Assembly: GCF_000760935.2 (NCBI RefSeq)
Contig: NZ_CP049744.1
Span: 620,001 to 684,000, forward strand
Source of the DNA: Rhodococcoides fascians A25f
GTDB taxonomy: Bacteria > Actinomycetota > Actinomycetes > Mycobacteriales > Mycobacteriaceae
Direction: 5' to 3'
DNA length: 64,000 bases
The position numbers and the translations under genes are program-made. Shown piece by piece: positions 54,624-63,110 of this stretch. Every line of letters starts with the position of its first letter. The first letter of the stretch is position 1. A model generated the notes under the pieces. That model did not search any database. It saw nothing but the letters and a program-made list of their open reading frames with translations, and was not told the origin of the DNA.

Positions 54624-55355
54624 TCAGCGCAACGCGTAGCCGCCGTCCGGGTACAGGGTGGATCCGGTGGTATACGTCGAAGTCAGTAGGTAGACGACAG
54701 AATCGGCAATTTCGTGCTCGTGGCCGGGGCGACGTAACAGGGCATCGCGGCTGTACTGCTCGAAAGCTGCTGTACGAATGCTCTCTTCGCGCTGCAACCA
54801 CAAGTGACCGTCGATGGTTCCCGGGGCAATCGCATTGACGCGAATCGGAGCCAGTTCGACGGCCAATCCGCGGGCGAGCCCCTCGATCGCTGCATTTGCT
54901 GCGACGTACGCGGGAGCCGGAGCGGGCGGGCGAACACTGGCAGCCCCCGACATCAGCACGATGGACGCATCAGCGGCCAGCAGTTCGAGGGCGGCCTTGA
55001 CCACGCGGTACTGACCCCAGAACTTCGACTCGAACGGGGTGCTTGCATCGGTGATGCTGAGCTCCCGCATCGACCCGGTGCGGTAGCCGGCTGCTGTCGT
55101 GAAGATCCCGTCGACGGTGTCCACCGAGCGAAAGAACTGTTGGACCGACTCGTCTTCGGAGGTATCGACAGTCGCCCATCTCGTGTGTCCTCCCAGCCGG
55201 GAGGCAGCCTGTTCCAGGGTGGTGCTGGTACGGCCGCCCAGGACCACGCGGGCCCCGAGCCCAATCAGCTTCTCGGCGACGGCATAGCCGATTCCGGTTC
55301 CTCCGCCGATCAAAACGTAGGTGCGATTCGCGGTGGTGTTCACGCCGTCCAGCAT
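54624..55355 (-). CDS. SDR family oxidoreductase with altered catalytic motif
   Basis: A 243-residue short-chain dehydrogenase-like protein (ATG 55355; GTG 55343 also possible). GGGTGIGYAVAEKL binds NAD(P). The usual NNAG is TAAG. SIVLMSGAASV has the Ser. The YxxxK motif is PAYVAANAAIEGLARGLA, that is Tyr with Asn in place of Lys. Lys is normally needed for catalysis, so the protein may be inactive, use another donor, or bind ligand only. It sits between the mycolyltransferase gene and its partial duplicate, and carries the same upstream element as the aldehyde dehydrogenase gene. Confidence 0.8.
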   Translation of the reverse strand: MLDGVNTTANRTYVLIGGGTGIGYAVAEKLIGLGARVVLGGRTSTTLEQAASRLGGHTRWATVDTSEDESVQQFFRSVDTVDGIFTTAAGYRTGSMRELSITDASTPFESKFWGQYRVVKAALELLAADASIVLMSGAASVRPPAPAPAYVAANAAIEGLARGLAVELAPIRVNAIAPGTIDGHLWLQREESIRTAAFEQYSRDALLRRPGHEHEIADSVVYLLTSTYTTGSTLYPDGGYALR

Positions 55356-55378
55356 CGCTTCACTCGGTGCGCGTCCGC

Positions 55379-55401
55379 CGCACAATGTGTGCGCGATCAC
55401 A
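55379..55401. promoter_or_regulatory. Shared 23-bp element, copy 1, upstream of the SDR gene
   Basis: The sequence CGCACAATGTGT (55379-55390) continues through TGTGCGCGATCACA to 55401 and is identical over 23 bases to 58691-58713. It contains TGTG-N6-CACA. It lies 24 bases upstream of the SDR start and 85 bases from the end of the AraC gene, the probable binding protein. Confidence 0.65.
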
Positions 55402-55412
55402 GAGAGTTTCGT

Positions 55413-55482
55413 AGAAGCACGGGAGTCATTTCGTGGCCGTACTGGGTGGGCGGCCCACGCCGGCAGGGTCATTGGGGATCTG
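55413..55482 (+). pseudogene. Decayed copy of the mycolyltransferase 3' end
   Basis: This 70-base stretch matches the last ~85 bases of the mycolyltransferase gene (54520-54606). TCGTGGCC-G-TACTGGGTGG differs by one base from the coding version at 54541-54559. GGCCCACGCCGGCAGG and GGGATCTG match further down after an ~18-base deletion. No reading frame joins the pieces to a full gene. It is the relic of a duplication or of a lost second mycolyltransferase gene; the SDR gene lies between the intact and decayed ends. Confidence 0.6.
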
Positions 55483-55485
55483 GGC

Positions 55486-56436
55486 TCACCCGCGGTTGCT
55501 GTCGCGAAAGTCCTTGGGAGTGCAGCCGAAGCGCGCCCGAAAGGCACGGCTGAAGTGGGCCGGGTCGGTGAATCCCCAGGATGCAGCCAGGGCTCCGATG
55601 GTCGTGCGGGCATTCTGCGGTTCGCACAGAGCACGTTTGACGCCGTCGAGTCGCTGCATCCAGATCCACTCGCTGGCGGTACACGGCTCACCGGCGAAGG
55701 CTCGATGCACCGTGCTCAACGACAAGTGCAGCGAGGCAGCCACTTCCGTCACGGTCAGGTCCGGATCCCGCAGTCGCGCGGTCATCGCGCGCTTGATCTC
55801 GCCGAGTCTCTCGGACGCCGCATACGGTGCGGGCTTCTCGACTCCGGTGAGTCCGACCAGGCCCGCGACCAGGATGTACTCGACGCTCTGCGACACGGCC
55901 TCGGCCGAGGCCGTGCTCATGTCGGCGTCGTCCATGATCGACGAGATCATGCTGACGAGCAGTTTTCCCGCGCCGTGCCGCCCGGACACAGCCCGCGCGG
56001 TCAGCGAATTCGTATCCCGGACGAGCGTCCGTAGCGTTGCTCCGGGGAGCATCAGAACGTACTGAGCGAACGGGTCGTCGAAGCGAAGACTGTAGGGCCG
56101 GGTGGTGTCGTAGAGCGCGAAGTCCCCCGGTTGCAGGACCGCAGTTCGGTCGTCCTGGACGACGAACCCGGTTCCCGACGTCTGAACACTGACCAGGAAG
56201 TAGTCGTCACTGGTTCGGGAGATACCTGCAGGCGTCCGCAGCACGCTCTGCGCCGTCGCCGTCACCCGCGACAATCCGAGAGTCGCAAGCCCGGTCGACT
56301 CGATACGCCCGGTGATCGCAGACGCGTCCTCCGGAATCGTGCACTCGAGATCGACGTACGTCCGGCTCACCGCCGCCGTCCAGAAGTCGACGCTGTCGGC
56401 TTGGTCCACCGAATCGGTGCGCAGCGGATCGCCCAT
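55486..56436 (-). CDS. AraC family regulator (NitR-like)
   Basis: A 316-residue AraC/XylS protein (ATG preceded by AGGAGG). The N-terminal effector domain has SQTSGTGFV-type strands (FLVSVQTSGTGFVVQDDRTA). The C-terminal double helix-turn-helix includes LTVTEVAASLHLSLSTVHRA and WGFTDPAHFSRAFRARFG, followed by CTPKDFR. It is the last gene of the nitrilase-aldoxime dehydratase operon, as is NitR in rhodococcal nitrilase clusters. It probably activates this operon when an aldoxime, nitrile or related acid is present. Confidence 0.88.
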   Translation of the reverse strand: MGDPLRTDSVDQADSVDFWTAAVSRTYVDLECTIPEDASAITGRIESTGLATLGLSRVTATAQSVLRTPAGISRTSDDYFLVSVQTSGTGFVVQDDRTAVLQPGDFALYDTTRPYSLRFDDPFAQYVLMLPGATLRTLVRDTNSLTARAVSGRHGAGKLLVSMISSIMDDADMSTASAEAVSQSVEYILVAGLVGLTGVEKPAPYAASERLGEIKRAMTARLRDPDLTVTEVAASLHLSLSTVHRAFAGEPCTASEWIWMQRLDGVKRALCEPQNARTTIGALAASWGFTDPAHFSRAFRARFGCTPKDFRDSNRG

Positions 56437-56456
56437 GTCAGGTACCTCCTGTCCGG

Positions 56457-57458
56457 TCACAGAGTAGAACGCTCCGCAGCGGTGCGCAGAAGACCTGTGC
56501 GGCCGTGGCAACCGAAGTACTCGAAGTACTGCTCGTCCGCCGCCGCGACGGTCACCTCGTGATAGAGCCTCAGGGAGGCAGCGGGGCCCATCGTCGACAG
56601 ATACTTCAGTGCGGCACCGAAGATGGCCACGTGCGTCGGATGCGACTCGGCCCATGTCTCCAGATCGCTCAGGCTGCGCCACCAACTCATGCCGAACGAT
56701 TTGTCGGTATCGGTGCCGTTGTCGGTCACGACGGTCATGTACCGGTTGGCGAAGCAGCCGATGGCCAGTCCGTCGTCGCGGAGAAAGTCCATGCCGGCAC
56801 GCAACACCGGTTCGACGTCTCGCAGGTACATCTCCCGTTCGGCCCCGGCCGTATCGGCCCAGTCCTGCCCGGATCGGATGAGGCAGAGGTTCTCCTGCGG
56901 CACGATCCTGACTCTGTCGCCCTCGCGGACGATCTCCGGATCCCCACTGGGAGCAAGCGAGTCGTTCTGCGACAACGGGATTCGATCTCGAACCCCGCCC
57001 CAGTAGGCATGCTCGACGATGGTCCCGCTGAGTGAATCGGTCAGAGTGGCAACACCTTCCATTCGTCCGGTGGAGGAGAACAGTGTCTCGTAGCGGTCGA
57101 CGGTCGGTCTGATGATCTCGACGAAGCGACCTCGGACGCTCGTCCAGTGTCGGCCGACGGTGTCGAACCAGCGGTCGAACGTTGCCACGTCGTCCCAGTA
57201 GCCGATGAACACCGTCGTGTCGGTGCCTTCCTCGTCGGTGTAGCGCGCCCGGTCCGTCCGGGGTGGACCTTCGTCACCCCACGGGGAGGCGTCGGGCATG
57301 CTCTGTATTCCGAAGTAGCCCATGACGACTCGCTCGGTGGACACCGGAAAGCGGGCGACGTACGACGGGAAGGGCGGCTGGTAGCCCTCGGGTGTGCTGC
57401 GCGGACACGACCGTGGAACGACGAGATGATCGGGTATCGCGGATTCGAGCTCAGACAT
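56457..57458 (-). CDS. oxd: Aldoxime dehydratase (phenylacetaldoxime dehydratase family)
   Basis: A 333-residue heme protein. MSELESAIPDHLVVPRSCPR and EGYQPPFPSYVARF are the family N-terminus. CLIRSGQDWADTAGAEREMY follows, and WAESHPTHVAIF carries the heme-axial His. LRLYHEVTV carries the second, catalytic His, and FEYFGCHGRTGLLR the end. It dehydrates an aldoxime to a nitrile. It overlaps the nitrilase gene upstream by 8 bases (ATGTCTGA), so the pair works in sequence. Confidence 0.92.
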   Translation of the reverse strand: MSELESAIPDHLVVPRSCPRSTPEGYQPPFPSYVARFPVSTERVVMGYFGIQSMPDASPWGDEGPPRTDRARYTDEEGTDTTVFIGYWDDVATFDRWFDTVGRHWTSVRGRFVEIIRPTVDRYETLFSSTGRMEGVATLTDSLSGTIVEHAYWGGVRDRIPLSQNDSLAPSGDPEIVREGDRVRIVPQENLCLIRSGQDWADTAGAEREMYLRDVEPVLRAGMDFLRDDGLAIGCFANRYMTVVTDNGTDTDKSFGMSWWRSLSDLETWAESHPTHVAIFGAALKYLSTMGPAASLRLYHEVTVAAADEQYFEYFGCHGRTGLLRTAAERSTL

Positions 57459-58506
57459 GGGCGGCGTCCTCGTCGTGAGCGAGCTGCTCGGTGATCTCGA
57501 GACGTACCTCGGCGGCGTCCTCGGTGAAGTCGTAGCGCGCGTTCGCGACTGGCTGCGCACCCGACACGACGCGGTCGCCGGGAGTCTTGTCGAGCCACAG
57601 TCTCGTCACGTCCGGACGCGAATAGTGGCCGGCCGGGTCGGCGGCAGCCTTGGCGATCGAGATCAGGCTGGTGTCGATGTCGGCGTAGACGATGCCCTCC
57701 TCATCGTGTGCAAGCGGCTCGTGCATCAGTTGGCCGTCGGGCGCGAAGATGCGGGCATGACCGCCGCCCGCGGTGAGCATCGCACGCTTGGCGTCGTCGG
57801 TGCACATGATGTCGATCATCTCGGGCGAGACCGTCGCGCACGGGCTGATGACGAAACAGCCACCTTCGACGGCGTAGATGCGGCTGGCAGCCGTGTTGAC
57901 CTCGGGCCCGAGGGCATAGGCCGCCCCGGTGTACAGCGAGAAGCTGGGCCACGCTCCGATGTGAACCTGCTCGTTCTGGGCGTACATCGCGTACTTCGAC
58001 AGTGGCTGCAAGTGCTCCCAGCAGCACAGTGCGCCGACGCGTCCGAGGTCGGTCTCGTACACCGACAGATCGGATCCGTCGCCCTCGCCGTACACGGTGC
58101 GTTCGACGTGAGTCGGCTTGAGCTTGCGACGCATGGCGACGGTCTTGCCTTCCGCGTCGATGATCCACTGGGCGATGTAGAGGCTGGCCTTGTACCGCTC
58201 GCTCAGACCCATCACGACCATGATGTGATTGTCCTTGGCGGCCTGCGCAATTCGAGCTGCCTGCGGTGTCCCGTACTCGAGTGAGTTGTCGAAATAGCGC
58301 TGCGTGAACTGGAATCCCCATGCCGGTGCGTCGAGCCAGATGTACCAGGGGTAGCCGGGCAGGTAGGTCTCGGGAAACGCGACGAGCTCGGCTCCGGCGC
58401 GAGCTGCGTCCTCGATCAGGCCGATCGCCTTGTCGATCGAGGCGTCGAGATCGAGGAAGATCGGCGCGGCCTGGACTGCTGCGGCGCGGAACTGATGGTG
58501 GTTCAT
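57451..58506 (-). CDS. Nitrilase
   Basis: A 351-residue carbon-nitrogen hydrolase. The Glu-Lys-Cys triad is E46 (VAFPETYLPGYPWY), K130 (RRKLKPTHVERTVYGEGDG) and C162 (GALCCWEHLQPLSKYAMY). The CWEHLQPL context is typical of nitrilases that hydrolyse aliphatic or arylaceto nitriles directly to acid and ammonia. It is the first gene of the operon; the ATG at 58506 is preceded by GAAAGG. Product acid could be phenylacetate or indole-3-acetate; no signature in the sequence decides. Confidence 0.92.
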   Translation of the reverse strand: MNHHQFRAAAVQAAPIFLDLDASIDKAIGLIEDAARAGAELVAFPETYLPGYPWYIWLDAPAWGFQFTQRYFDNSLEYGTPQAARIAQAAKDNHIMVVMGLSERYKASLYIAQWIIDAEGKTVAMRRKLKPTHVERTVYGEGDGSDLSVYETDLGRVGALCCWEHLQPLSKYAMYAQNEQVHIGAWPSFSLYTGAAYALGPEVNTAASRIYAVEGGCFVISPCATVSPEMIDIMCTDDAKRAMLTAGGGHARIFAPDGQLMHEPLAHDEEGIVYADIDTSLISIAKAAADPAGHYSRPDVTRLWLDKTPGDRVVSGAQPVANARYDFTEDAAEVRLEITEQLAHDEDAAHV

Positions 58507-58690
58507 GGAAGGGCCTTTCGTTGGGGAGTGCCCCAGTTTTGCCTGCTGAAAGGCCGTTCGATGGCCTCGTCGTGTCGGAAAAATTGACTCTCCGTCGCAC
58601 GCCGGGGCGGCGAAACACGGTGGTAACCGGGTCCCGATGTCTCGACACACGATCGTCACGCGCGGAGGTCGATCGGTGGTGCGCATCTAT

Positions 58691-58715
58691 CGCACAATGT
58701 GTGCGCGATCACACA
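58691..58715. promoter_or_regulatory. Shared 23-bp element, copy 2, between nitrilase and aldehyde dehydrogenase
   Basis: Identical over 23 bases to 55379-55401, with related bases further upstream. TGTGTG-N6-CACACA (58698-58715) is a perfect dyad here. It lies in the 293-base region between the divergent nitrilase and aldehyde dehydrogenase genes, 84 bases before the dehydrogenase start. The AraC-type regulator encoded nearby is the candidate binder. Confidence 0.7.
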
Positions 58716-58799
58716 AGACCTCCGAGCCGCCGCGGGCGCAATCTGGGAACGGACACGCCACAGGTGCCGTGATCGGCACCCGAGAAGGAGCTTTGACAT

Positions 58800-60284
58800 A
58801 TGACCGCAGTACAGGAATCGGCCGCACCGTCGTTGCCGACCGGCACCGCCACCGAGCTCTACATCGCAGGGCAGTGGCGCGGTGCATCCGACGGAGGCAC
58901 CTTCACCGATATCAACCCCACCACGGAACAGCCCTTGGCCGAGGTTGCTGCGGCCACCGCCTCGGACGTCGATGCCGCGGTGCGTGCGGCCCGCGCACAA
59001 CTGGGTGGCGAGTGGGGCGCAACCCCCGGTGCGACTCGGGGGAAGCTGCTCAACCGGATCGCCGACCTCATCGAGCGGGACGGTGATCTCTTGGCGCGGC
59101 TGGAGGCTCTCGATGTGGGCAAGCCGGTGGGTCAGCCGGCGATGCTCGACATCCCCAATGCCGCAGCCACTTTCCGGCACTTCGCCGGGTGGGCCGACAA
59201 GATCACCGGCAGCTCCATCCCCACTGCAGGCTACTTCGGGCAGCCGACGCACTCGTACACCGTTCGCGAGCCCGTCGGTGTGATCGGCATGATCGTTCCC
59301 TGGAACACCCCGCTGATGATCGCCGGGTGGAAGCTCGCGCCTGCGCTGGCGGCTGGAAACACCGTGGTGATCAAGCCGCCGGAGGACGCGCCGTTGTCCA
59401 TCCTGCATCTGGCTCGTCTGATCGACGAGGCGGGCGTACCTGCCGGAGTGGTCAATGTTGTTCCGGGACTGGGGGAAGTGACGGGCGACGCGTTGGTCGG
59501 CCATCCGGACGTCGACAAGATCAGCTTCACCGGCAGCCCGCGGGTCGGCAAGCTCATCGCCAAGAAAGCCGCCGACACATTCAAGCGGACCACGCTCGAG
59601 CTCGGCGGCAAGTCGCCGCAGATCATTCTCGAGGATGCGGATCTCGAGGCAGCGATCAACGGAACCGCGATGGGACTGTTCTTCAACCAGGGCCAGGTGT
59701 GTGCTGCCGGCACCCGAGTGCTGGTGCATCGCTCGCTGTACTCGCAGGTGGTCGACGGCCTGGCCGCCGCGGCATCGGCGCAGGTACTGGGCGATCCCTT
59801 CGATCCGTCGACGACAATGGGTGCACTGGTCAACGCCACGCAGCGGGACACGGTTCTGGGGTACATCCAGGCCGGACGCGACGGCGGAGCTCGAGTGGCG
59901 GCCGGTGGCAGTCGACCCGACGGTGCAGGCTATTTCGTCGAGCCGACGATCTTCGCCGACGCCGACAACGGCATGAAGATCGCGCAGGAAGAGATCTTCG
60001 GACCCGTCGGCACGGTGATTCCCTTCGATACGGCCGATGAGGCGATCGCCATCGCCAACGACACCGTGTACGGATTGGCCGCCTCGATCTGGACCCGCGA
60101 CGTGTCGAGGGCGCACACCCTGGCCGGGCAGGTTCGTTCCGGTGCGGTGTGGGTGAACGGTTGGGCAGCAATCGATCCCGCGCTCCCGTGGGGCGGCATG
60201 AAGTCCAGTGGCACCGGCCGCGAACTGGGATGGGCCGGAATCGAGGCCAACACCGAGGAGAAAGTCGTCACGATCGTTCTCTAG
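58800..60284 (+). CDS. Aldehyde dehydrogenase
   Basis: A 494-residue NAD(P)-dependent aldehyde dehydrogenase. TVREPVGVIGMIVPWNTPLM and ISFTGSPRVGKLIAKKAAD lead to LELGGKSPQIILEDADLE (catalytic Glu region) and NQGQVCAAGTRVLVHRSLY (catalytic Cys near 301). EEIFGPVGTVIPFD follows. It oxidises an aldehyde to the acid. Placed between the nitrilase operon and the copper amine oxidase, it fits oxidation of an arylacetaldehyde, but the sequence does not fix the substrate. Confidence 0.92.
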   Translation: MTAVQESAAPSLPTGTATELYIAGQWRGASDGGTFTDINPTTEQPLAEVAAATASDVDAAVRAARAQLGGEWGATPGATRGKLLNRIADLIERDGDLLARLEALDVGKPVGQPAMLDIPNAAATFRHFAGWADKITGSSIPTAGYFGQPTHSYTVREPVGVIGMIVPWNTPLMIAGWKLAPALAAGNTVVIKPPEDAPLSILHLARLIDEAGVPAGVVNVVPGLGEVTGDALVGHPDVDKISFTGSPRVGKLIAKKAADTFKRTTLELGGKSPQIILEDADLEAAINGTAMGLFFNQGQVCAAGTRVLVHRSLYSQVVDGLAAAASAQVLGDPFDPSTTMGALVNATQRDTVLGYIQAGRDGGARVAAGGSRPDGAGYFVEPTIFADADNGMKIAQEEIFGPVGTVIPFDTADEAIAIANDTVYGLAASIWTRDVSRAHTLAGQVRSGAVWVNGWAAIDPALPWGGMKSSGTGRELGWAGIEANTEEKVVTIVL

Positions 60285-60292
60285 AGCTGACG

Positions 60293-60338
60293 CAGGTGAG
60301 CGGAACTTCGTAGCAGGGGTCGAGGTTCCGCTCACCTG
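60293..60338 (+). terminator. Long perfect hairpin after the aldehyde dehydrogenase gene
   Basis: CAGGTGAGCGGAAC and GTTCCGCTCACCTG form a perfect 14-bp stem with an 18-base loop, 8 bases after the stop codon. No T tract follows, but this is the strongest hairpin in the window and probably marks the transcript end. Confidence 0.65.
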
Positions 60339-60397
60339 GGGTAACGCGGTGTTTACCGAAGGAAACTCGGTTCGTAACGAGCAGGTCGCAAGATTTA

Positions 60398-60415
60398 GTT
60401 CAACGGACGTAGAAC
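60398..60415. promoter_or_regulatory. TetR operator copy 1, upstream of its own gene
   Basis: GTTCAACGGACGTAGAAC is a near-perfect palindrome, with one mismatched pair. It recurs as ATTCAACGTCTGTAGAAC at 61121-61138 before the amine oxidase gene. The overlapping CGGACGT-N6-ACGTCCG (60404-60423) adds a second dyad. Lies 78 bases before the tetR start. Confidence 0.65.
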
Positions 60416-60493
60416 AACGTCCGAACGGATCGGAAGGCGATGATGACGATGCCCGAACCCTAGGTCTGCGCGGGGAGCCGCTACCGTAGGGCT

Positions 60494-61075
60494 GTGCCCA
60501 AGCTCGTGGATCACGACGAACGCCGCCGCGCGATCACCGCGGCAACCTGGCGTTTGATCGCTGCCAAGGGGATCGATGCCGCGAACATGCGGGACATCGC
60601 GACCGAGGCGGGATACACGAACGGCGCGCTGAGCCACTACTTTGCGGGCAAGGACGAGATTCTCCGAACCGCGTTCGAGCACGTCTTCGAGGCGACGAAC
60701 CGTCGTATCGACGAAGCCCTCGGCGAGGCAACAGGATTCGATGCCCTTCGCATCTTCTGCCGAGAAGTGATGCCGACGACCGACGAGACTCTGCTCGAGG
60801 CGAGAATTGCAGTCTCGCTGTGGCAGCGCGCGATGTACGACGAGCACATGGACGAGACCAACCGTCGGTCCCTGGTGTCGTGGCGGACGCGGATGGCAGA
60901 GTTTCTCGAGCAGGCTCGCGCGGAAGGCGATGCCGGTGACTTCGATGTCGATCTCGCCGTCGAAACGTTGCTCAACATGATGATGGGCATGCAGATTCTC
61001 GGCGTGCTCACCCCTGACGACACCACCGCCGATCGGCAGTTCCAGATGCTCGATCGGTTCATAGCTCAGCTGTAA
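60494..61075 (+). CDS. TetR family regulator (BetI-like)
   Basis: A 193-residue TetR protein from a GTG start. The helix-turn-helix is ITAATWRLIAAKGIDAANMR then YTNGALSHYFAGKDEIL, closely BetI-like. TACCGT (60482-60487) ends 6 bases before the GTG, indicating a leaderless transcript. Matching dyads in front of this gene and of the amine oxidase gene suggest it represses both, released by an amine or its aldehyde. Confidence 0.87.
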   Translation: MPKLVDHDERRRAITAATWRLIAAKGIDAANMRDIATEAGYTNGALSHYFAGKDEILRTAFEHVFEATNRRIDEALGEATGFDALRIFCREVMPTTDETLLEARIAVSLWQRAMYDEHMDETNRRSLVSWRTRMAEFLEQARAEGDAGDFDVDLAVETLLNMMMGMQILGVLTPDDTTADRQFQMLDRFIAQL

Positions 61076-61120
61076 CCACCCTGTGTGCGGGTGACTCGCG
61101 CCTTTCCGCATGCCTTCGTT

Positions 61121-61138
61121 ATTCAACGTCTGTAGAAC
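61121..61138. promoter_or_regulatory. TetR operator copy 2, before the amine oxidase gene
   Basis: ATTCAACGTCTGTAGAAC matches 14 of 18 positions of the site at 60398-60415, including TTCAACG and GTAGAAC. It is 26 bases upstream of the amine oxidase start. Confidence 0.65.
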
Positions 61139-61163
61139 CAACACCCGACCTCGAGGAACACCC

Positions 61164-63110
61164 ATGCCAACCCTTACGCCCCACGCAATCGACCACGCCT
61201 TGTCGTTGCCCACCGAAGACGAGATCGCACAGGTTCGAGACATCGTCGACGCCGCCGGATTCGTCACGGCCGCAACCCGGTTCGTCTACGTCGGACTCGA
61301 CGAACCGGACAAGTCCGAGCTGTACGTCGAGGAACCGACCACCCGACGCACCTATCGAGTGCTGCTGCACGACATCTCGACCCCCGATGCCGTCGACGTT
61401 CTCGTCTCCCTCGACGAGCGTCAGGTTATCGGCTCTACTCGGCTCGACGCGATCCGTGACGGCCAGATGCCGGTGCTCGACGAGGAATTCGAGCTCGTCG
61501 AGAGTGTGCTGTCCACCGACCCCGCCTGGCTCGCCGCGCTGGCCGCCCGCGGACTGGACGTGGCCGATGTTCGAGTGGCACCCCTGTCTGCCGGGGTGTT
61601 CGACTACCCGGGCGAGCATGGCCGACGCATACTGCGCGGCTTGGCCTTTCGTCAGGACCACCCCGCCGATCATGCGTGGGCGCATCCCATCGACGGGCTG
61701 GTTGCGTTCGTCGACGTGATGAACCGGACGGTGGACAGGGTCGTCGATCTCGGTGCGGTCCCCATCCCTGAGGAATCGGGAAACTTCGACGATCTGTCCG
61801 TCACCGGCCCGCTGCGCACCACGCAGAAGCCGATCGAGATCACCCAACCCGAGGGGCCGAGTTTTACGGTTCGAGGCAATCGCGTCGACTGGGAGAAGTG
61901 GTCCTTCCGCGTCGGTTTCGACGTCCGCGAGGGTCTGGTGCTGCACCAGATCGGGTTCGAGGACCACGGTACCGTTCGCCCGATCATCCATCGCGCATCG
62001 ATCGCCGAAATGGTTGTCCCTTATGGCGATCCATCGCCGGTGCGGTCGTGGCAGAACTACTTCGACACCGGTGAGTACCTGGTGGGACGGTATGCGAACT
62101 CCCTCGAACTCGGCTGCGACTGCGTCGGGGACATCACGTATTTCGATGCTGTGATCGCCGACGAATTCGGGAATCCGAAAACGTTGACCAATGCCGTGTG
62201 CATGCACGAGGAGGACTTCGGGGTGCTGTGGAAGCACACCGATCTGTGGTCGGGCTCGCACGAGACCCGCCGCCAGCGCCGACTTGTGATCTCCTTCTTC
62301 ACCACCATCGGCAACTACGACTACGGCTTCTTCTGGTACCTGTACCTCGACGGCACCATCGAATTCGAGGTCAAAGCAACCGGAATCGTGTTCACGTCCG
62401 GGCATCCCGGTGGTGACTACCCCTACGCAACAGAGATCGCCCCTGGACTCGGAGCGCCGTGTCACCAGCACCTGTTCAGCGCGCGACTCGACATGATGGT
62501 CGACGGCATCGGCAACTCCGTCGAGGAGATCGAGACCCGCCGGGTGCCGATGGGGCCGGACAACCTGCACGGCAACGCCTTTGCTCTGCAACACACCCCG
62601 CTCGCCACCGAATCCGAGGCCCAACGCGTTGCCGACGGTACGGTCGGCCGCGTCTGGCACGTCACCAATCCCACCTCGTTGAGCCGGCTCGGAAAGCCGG
62701 TCGGATACACATTGCACCCCGAGGGTCAGCCGCTGCTGCTGGCCGATGACAACTCGTCGATCGCACGACGGGCCACGTTCGCCACCAAGCATCTGTGGGT
62801 GACGCAGTTCGACCGGAGCGAACGTTATGCCGCAGGCGATTTCGTCAACCAACATCACGGGGGAGCGGGCCTGCCTGCATTCGTGGCATCGAACCGTAGC
62901 CTCGTCGACGAGGACATCGTGCTGTGGCACACGTTCGGGCTCACCCATTTCCCGCGTCCCGAGGATTGGCCGATCATGCCGGTGGACTACACCGGCTTCA
63001 AGTTGAAGCCTGCAGGATTCTTCGACCGCAACCCCACCCTCGACGTGCCGCGCTCGACGTCTACGCACTGTGCCGTCTCCAGTTGCGCAGGCGGTGAGCA
63101 GAATGTCTGA
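61164..63110 (+). CDS. Copper amine oxidase (topaquinone)
   Basis: A 648-residue primary-amine oxidase. The topaquinone precursor is Tyr385 in TIGNYDYGF. Copper ligands are His434 and His436 (CHQHLF) and His595 ([13 protein letters not shown]). Each is exactly +3 relative to the numbering I recall for the Arthrobacter phenylethylamine oxidase (382, 431, 433, 592), which supports the alignment. It oxidises a primary amine to an aldehyde with ammonia and peroxide. ATG 61164 follows CGAGGAAC; an ATG at 61110 is less likely because the operator lies between. The permease gene overlaps by 8 bases. Confidence 0.95.
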   Translation: MPTLTPHAIDHALSLPTEDEIAQVRDIVDAAGFVTAATRFVYVGLDEPDKSELYVEEPTTRRTYRVLLHDISTPDAVDVLVSLDERQVIGSTRLDAIRDGQMPVLDEEFELVESVLSTDPAWLAALAARGLDVADVRVAPLSAGVFDYPGEHGRRILRGLAFRQDHPADHAWAHPIDGLVAFVDVMNRTVDRVVDLGAVPIPEESGNFDDLSVTGPLRTTQKPIEITQPEGPSFTVRGNRVDWEKWSFRVGFDVREGLVLHQIGFEDHGTVRPIIHRASIAEMVVPYGDPSPVRSWQNYFDTGEYLVGRYANSLELGCDCVGDITYFDAVIADEFGNPKTLTNAVCMHEEDFGVLWKHTDLWSGSHETRRQRRLVISFFTTIGNYDYGFFWYLYLDGTIEFEVKATGIVFTSGHPGGDYPYATEIAPGLGAPCHQHLFSARLDMMVDGIGNSVEEIETRRVPMGPDNLHGNAFALQHTPLATESEAQRVADGTVGRVWHVTNPTSLSRLGKPVGYTLHPEGQPLLLADDNSSIARRATFATKHLWVTQFDRSERYAAGDFVNQHHGGAGLPAFVASNRSLVDEDIVLWHTFGLTHFPRPEDWPIMPVDYTGFKLKPAGFFDRNPTLDVPRSTSTHCAVSSCAGGEQNV

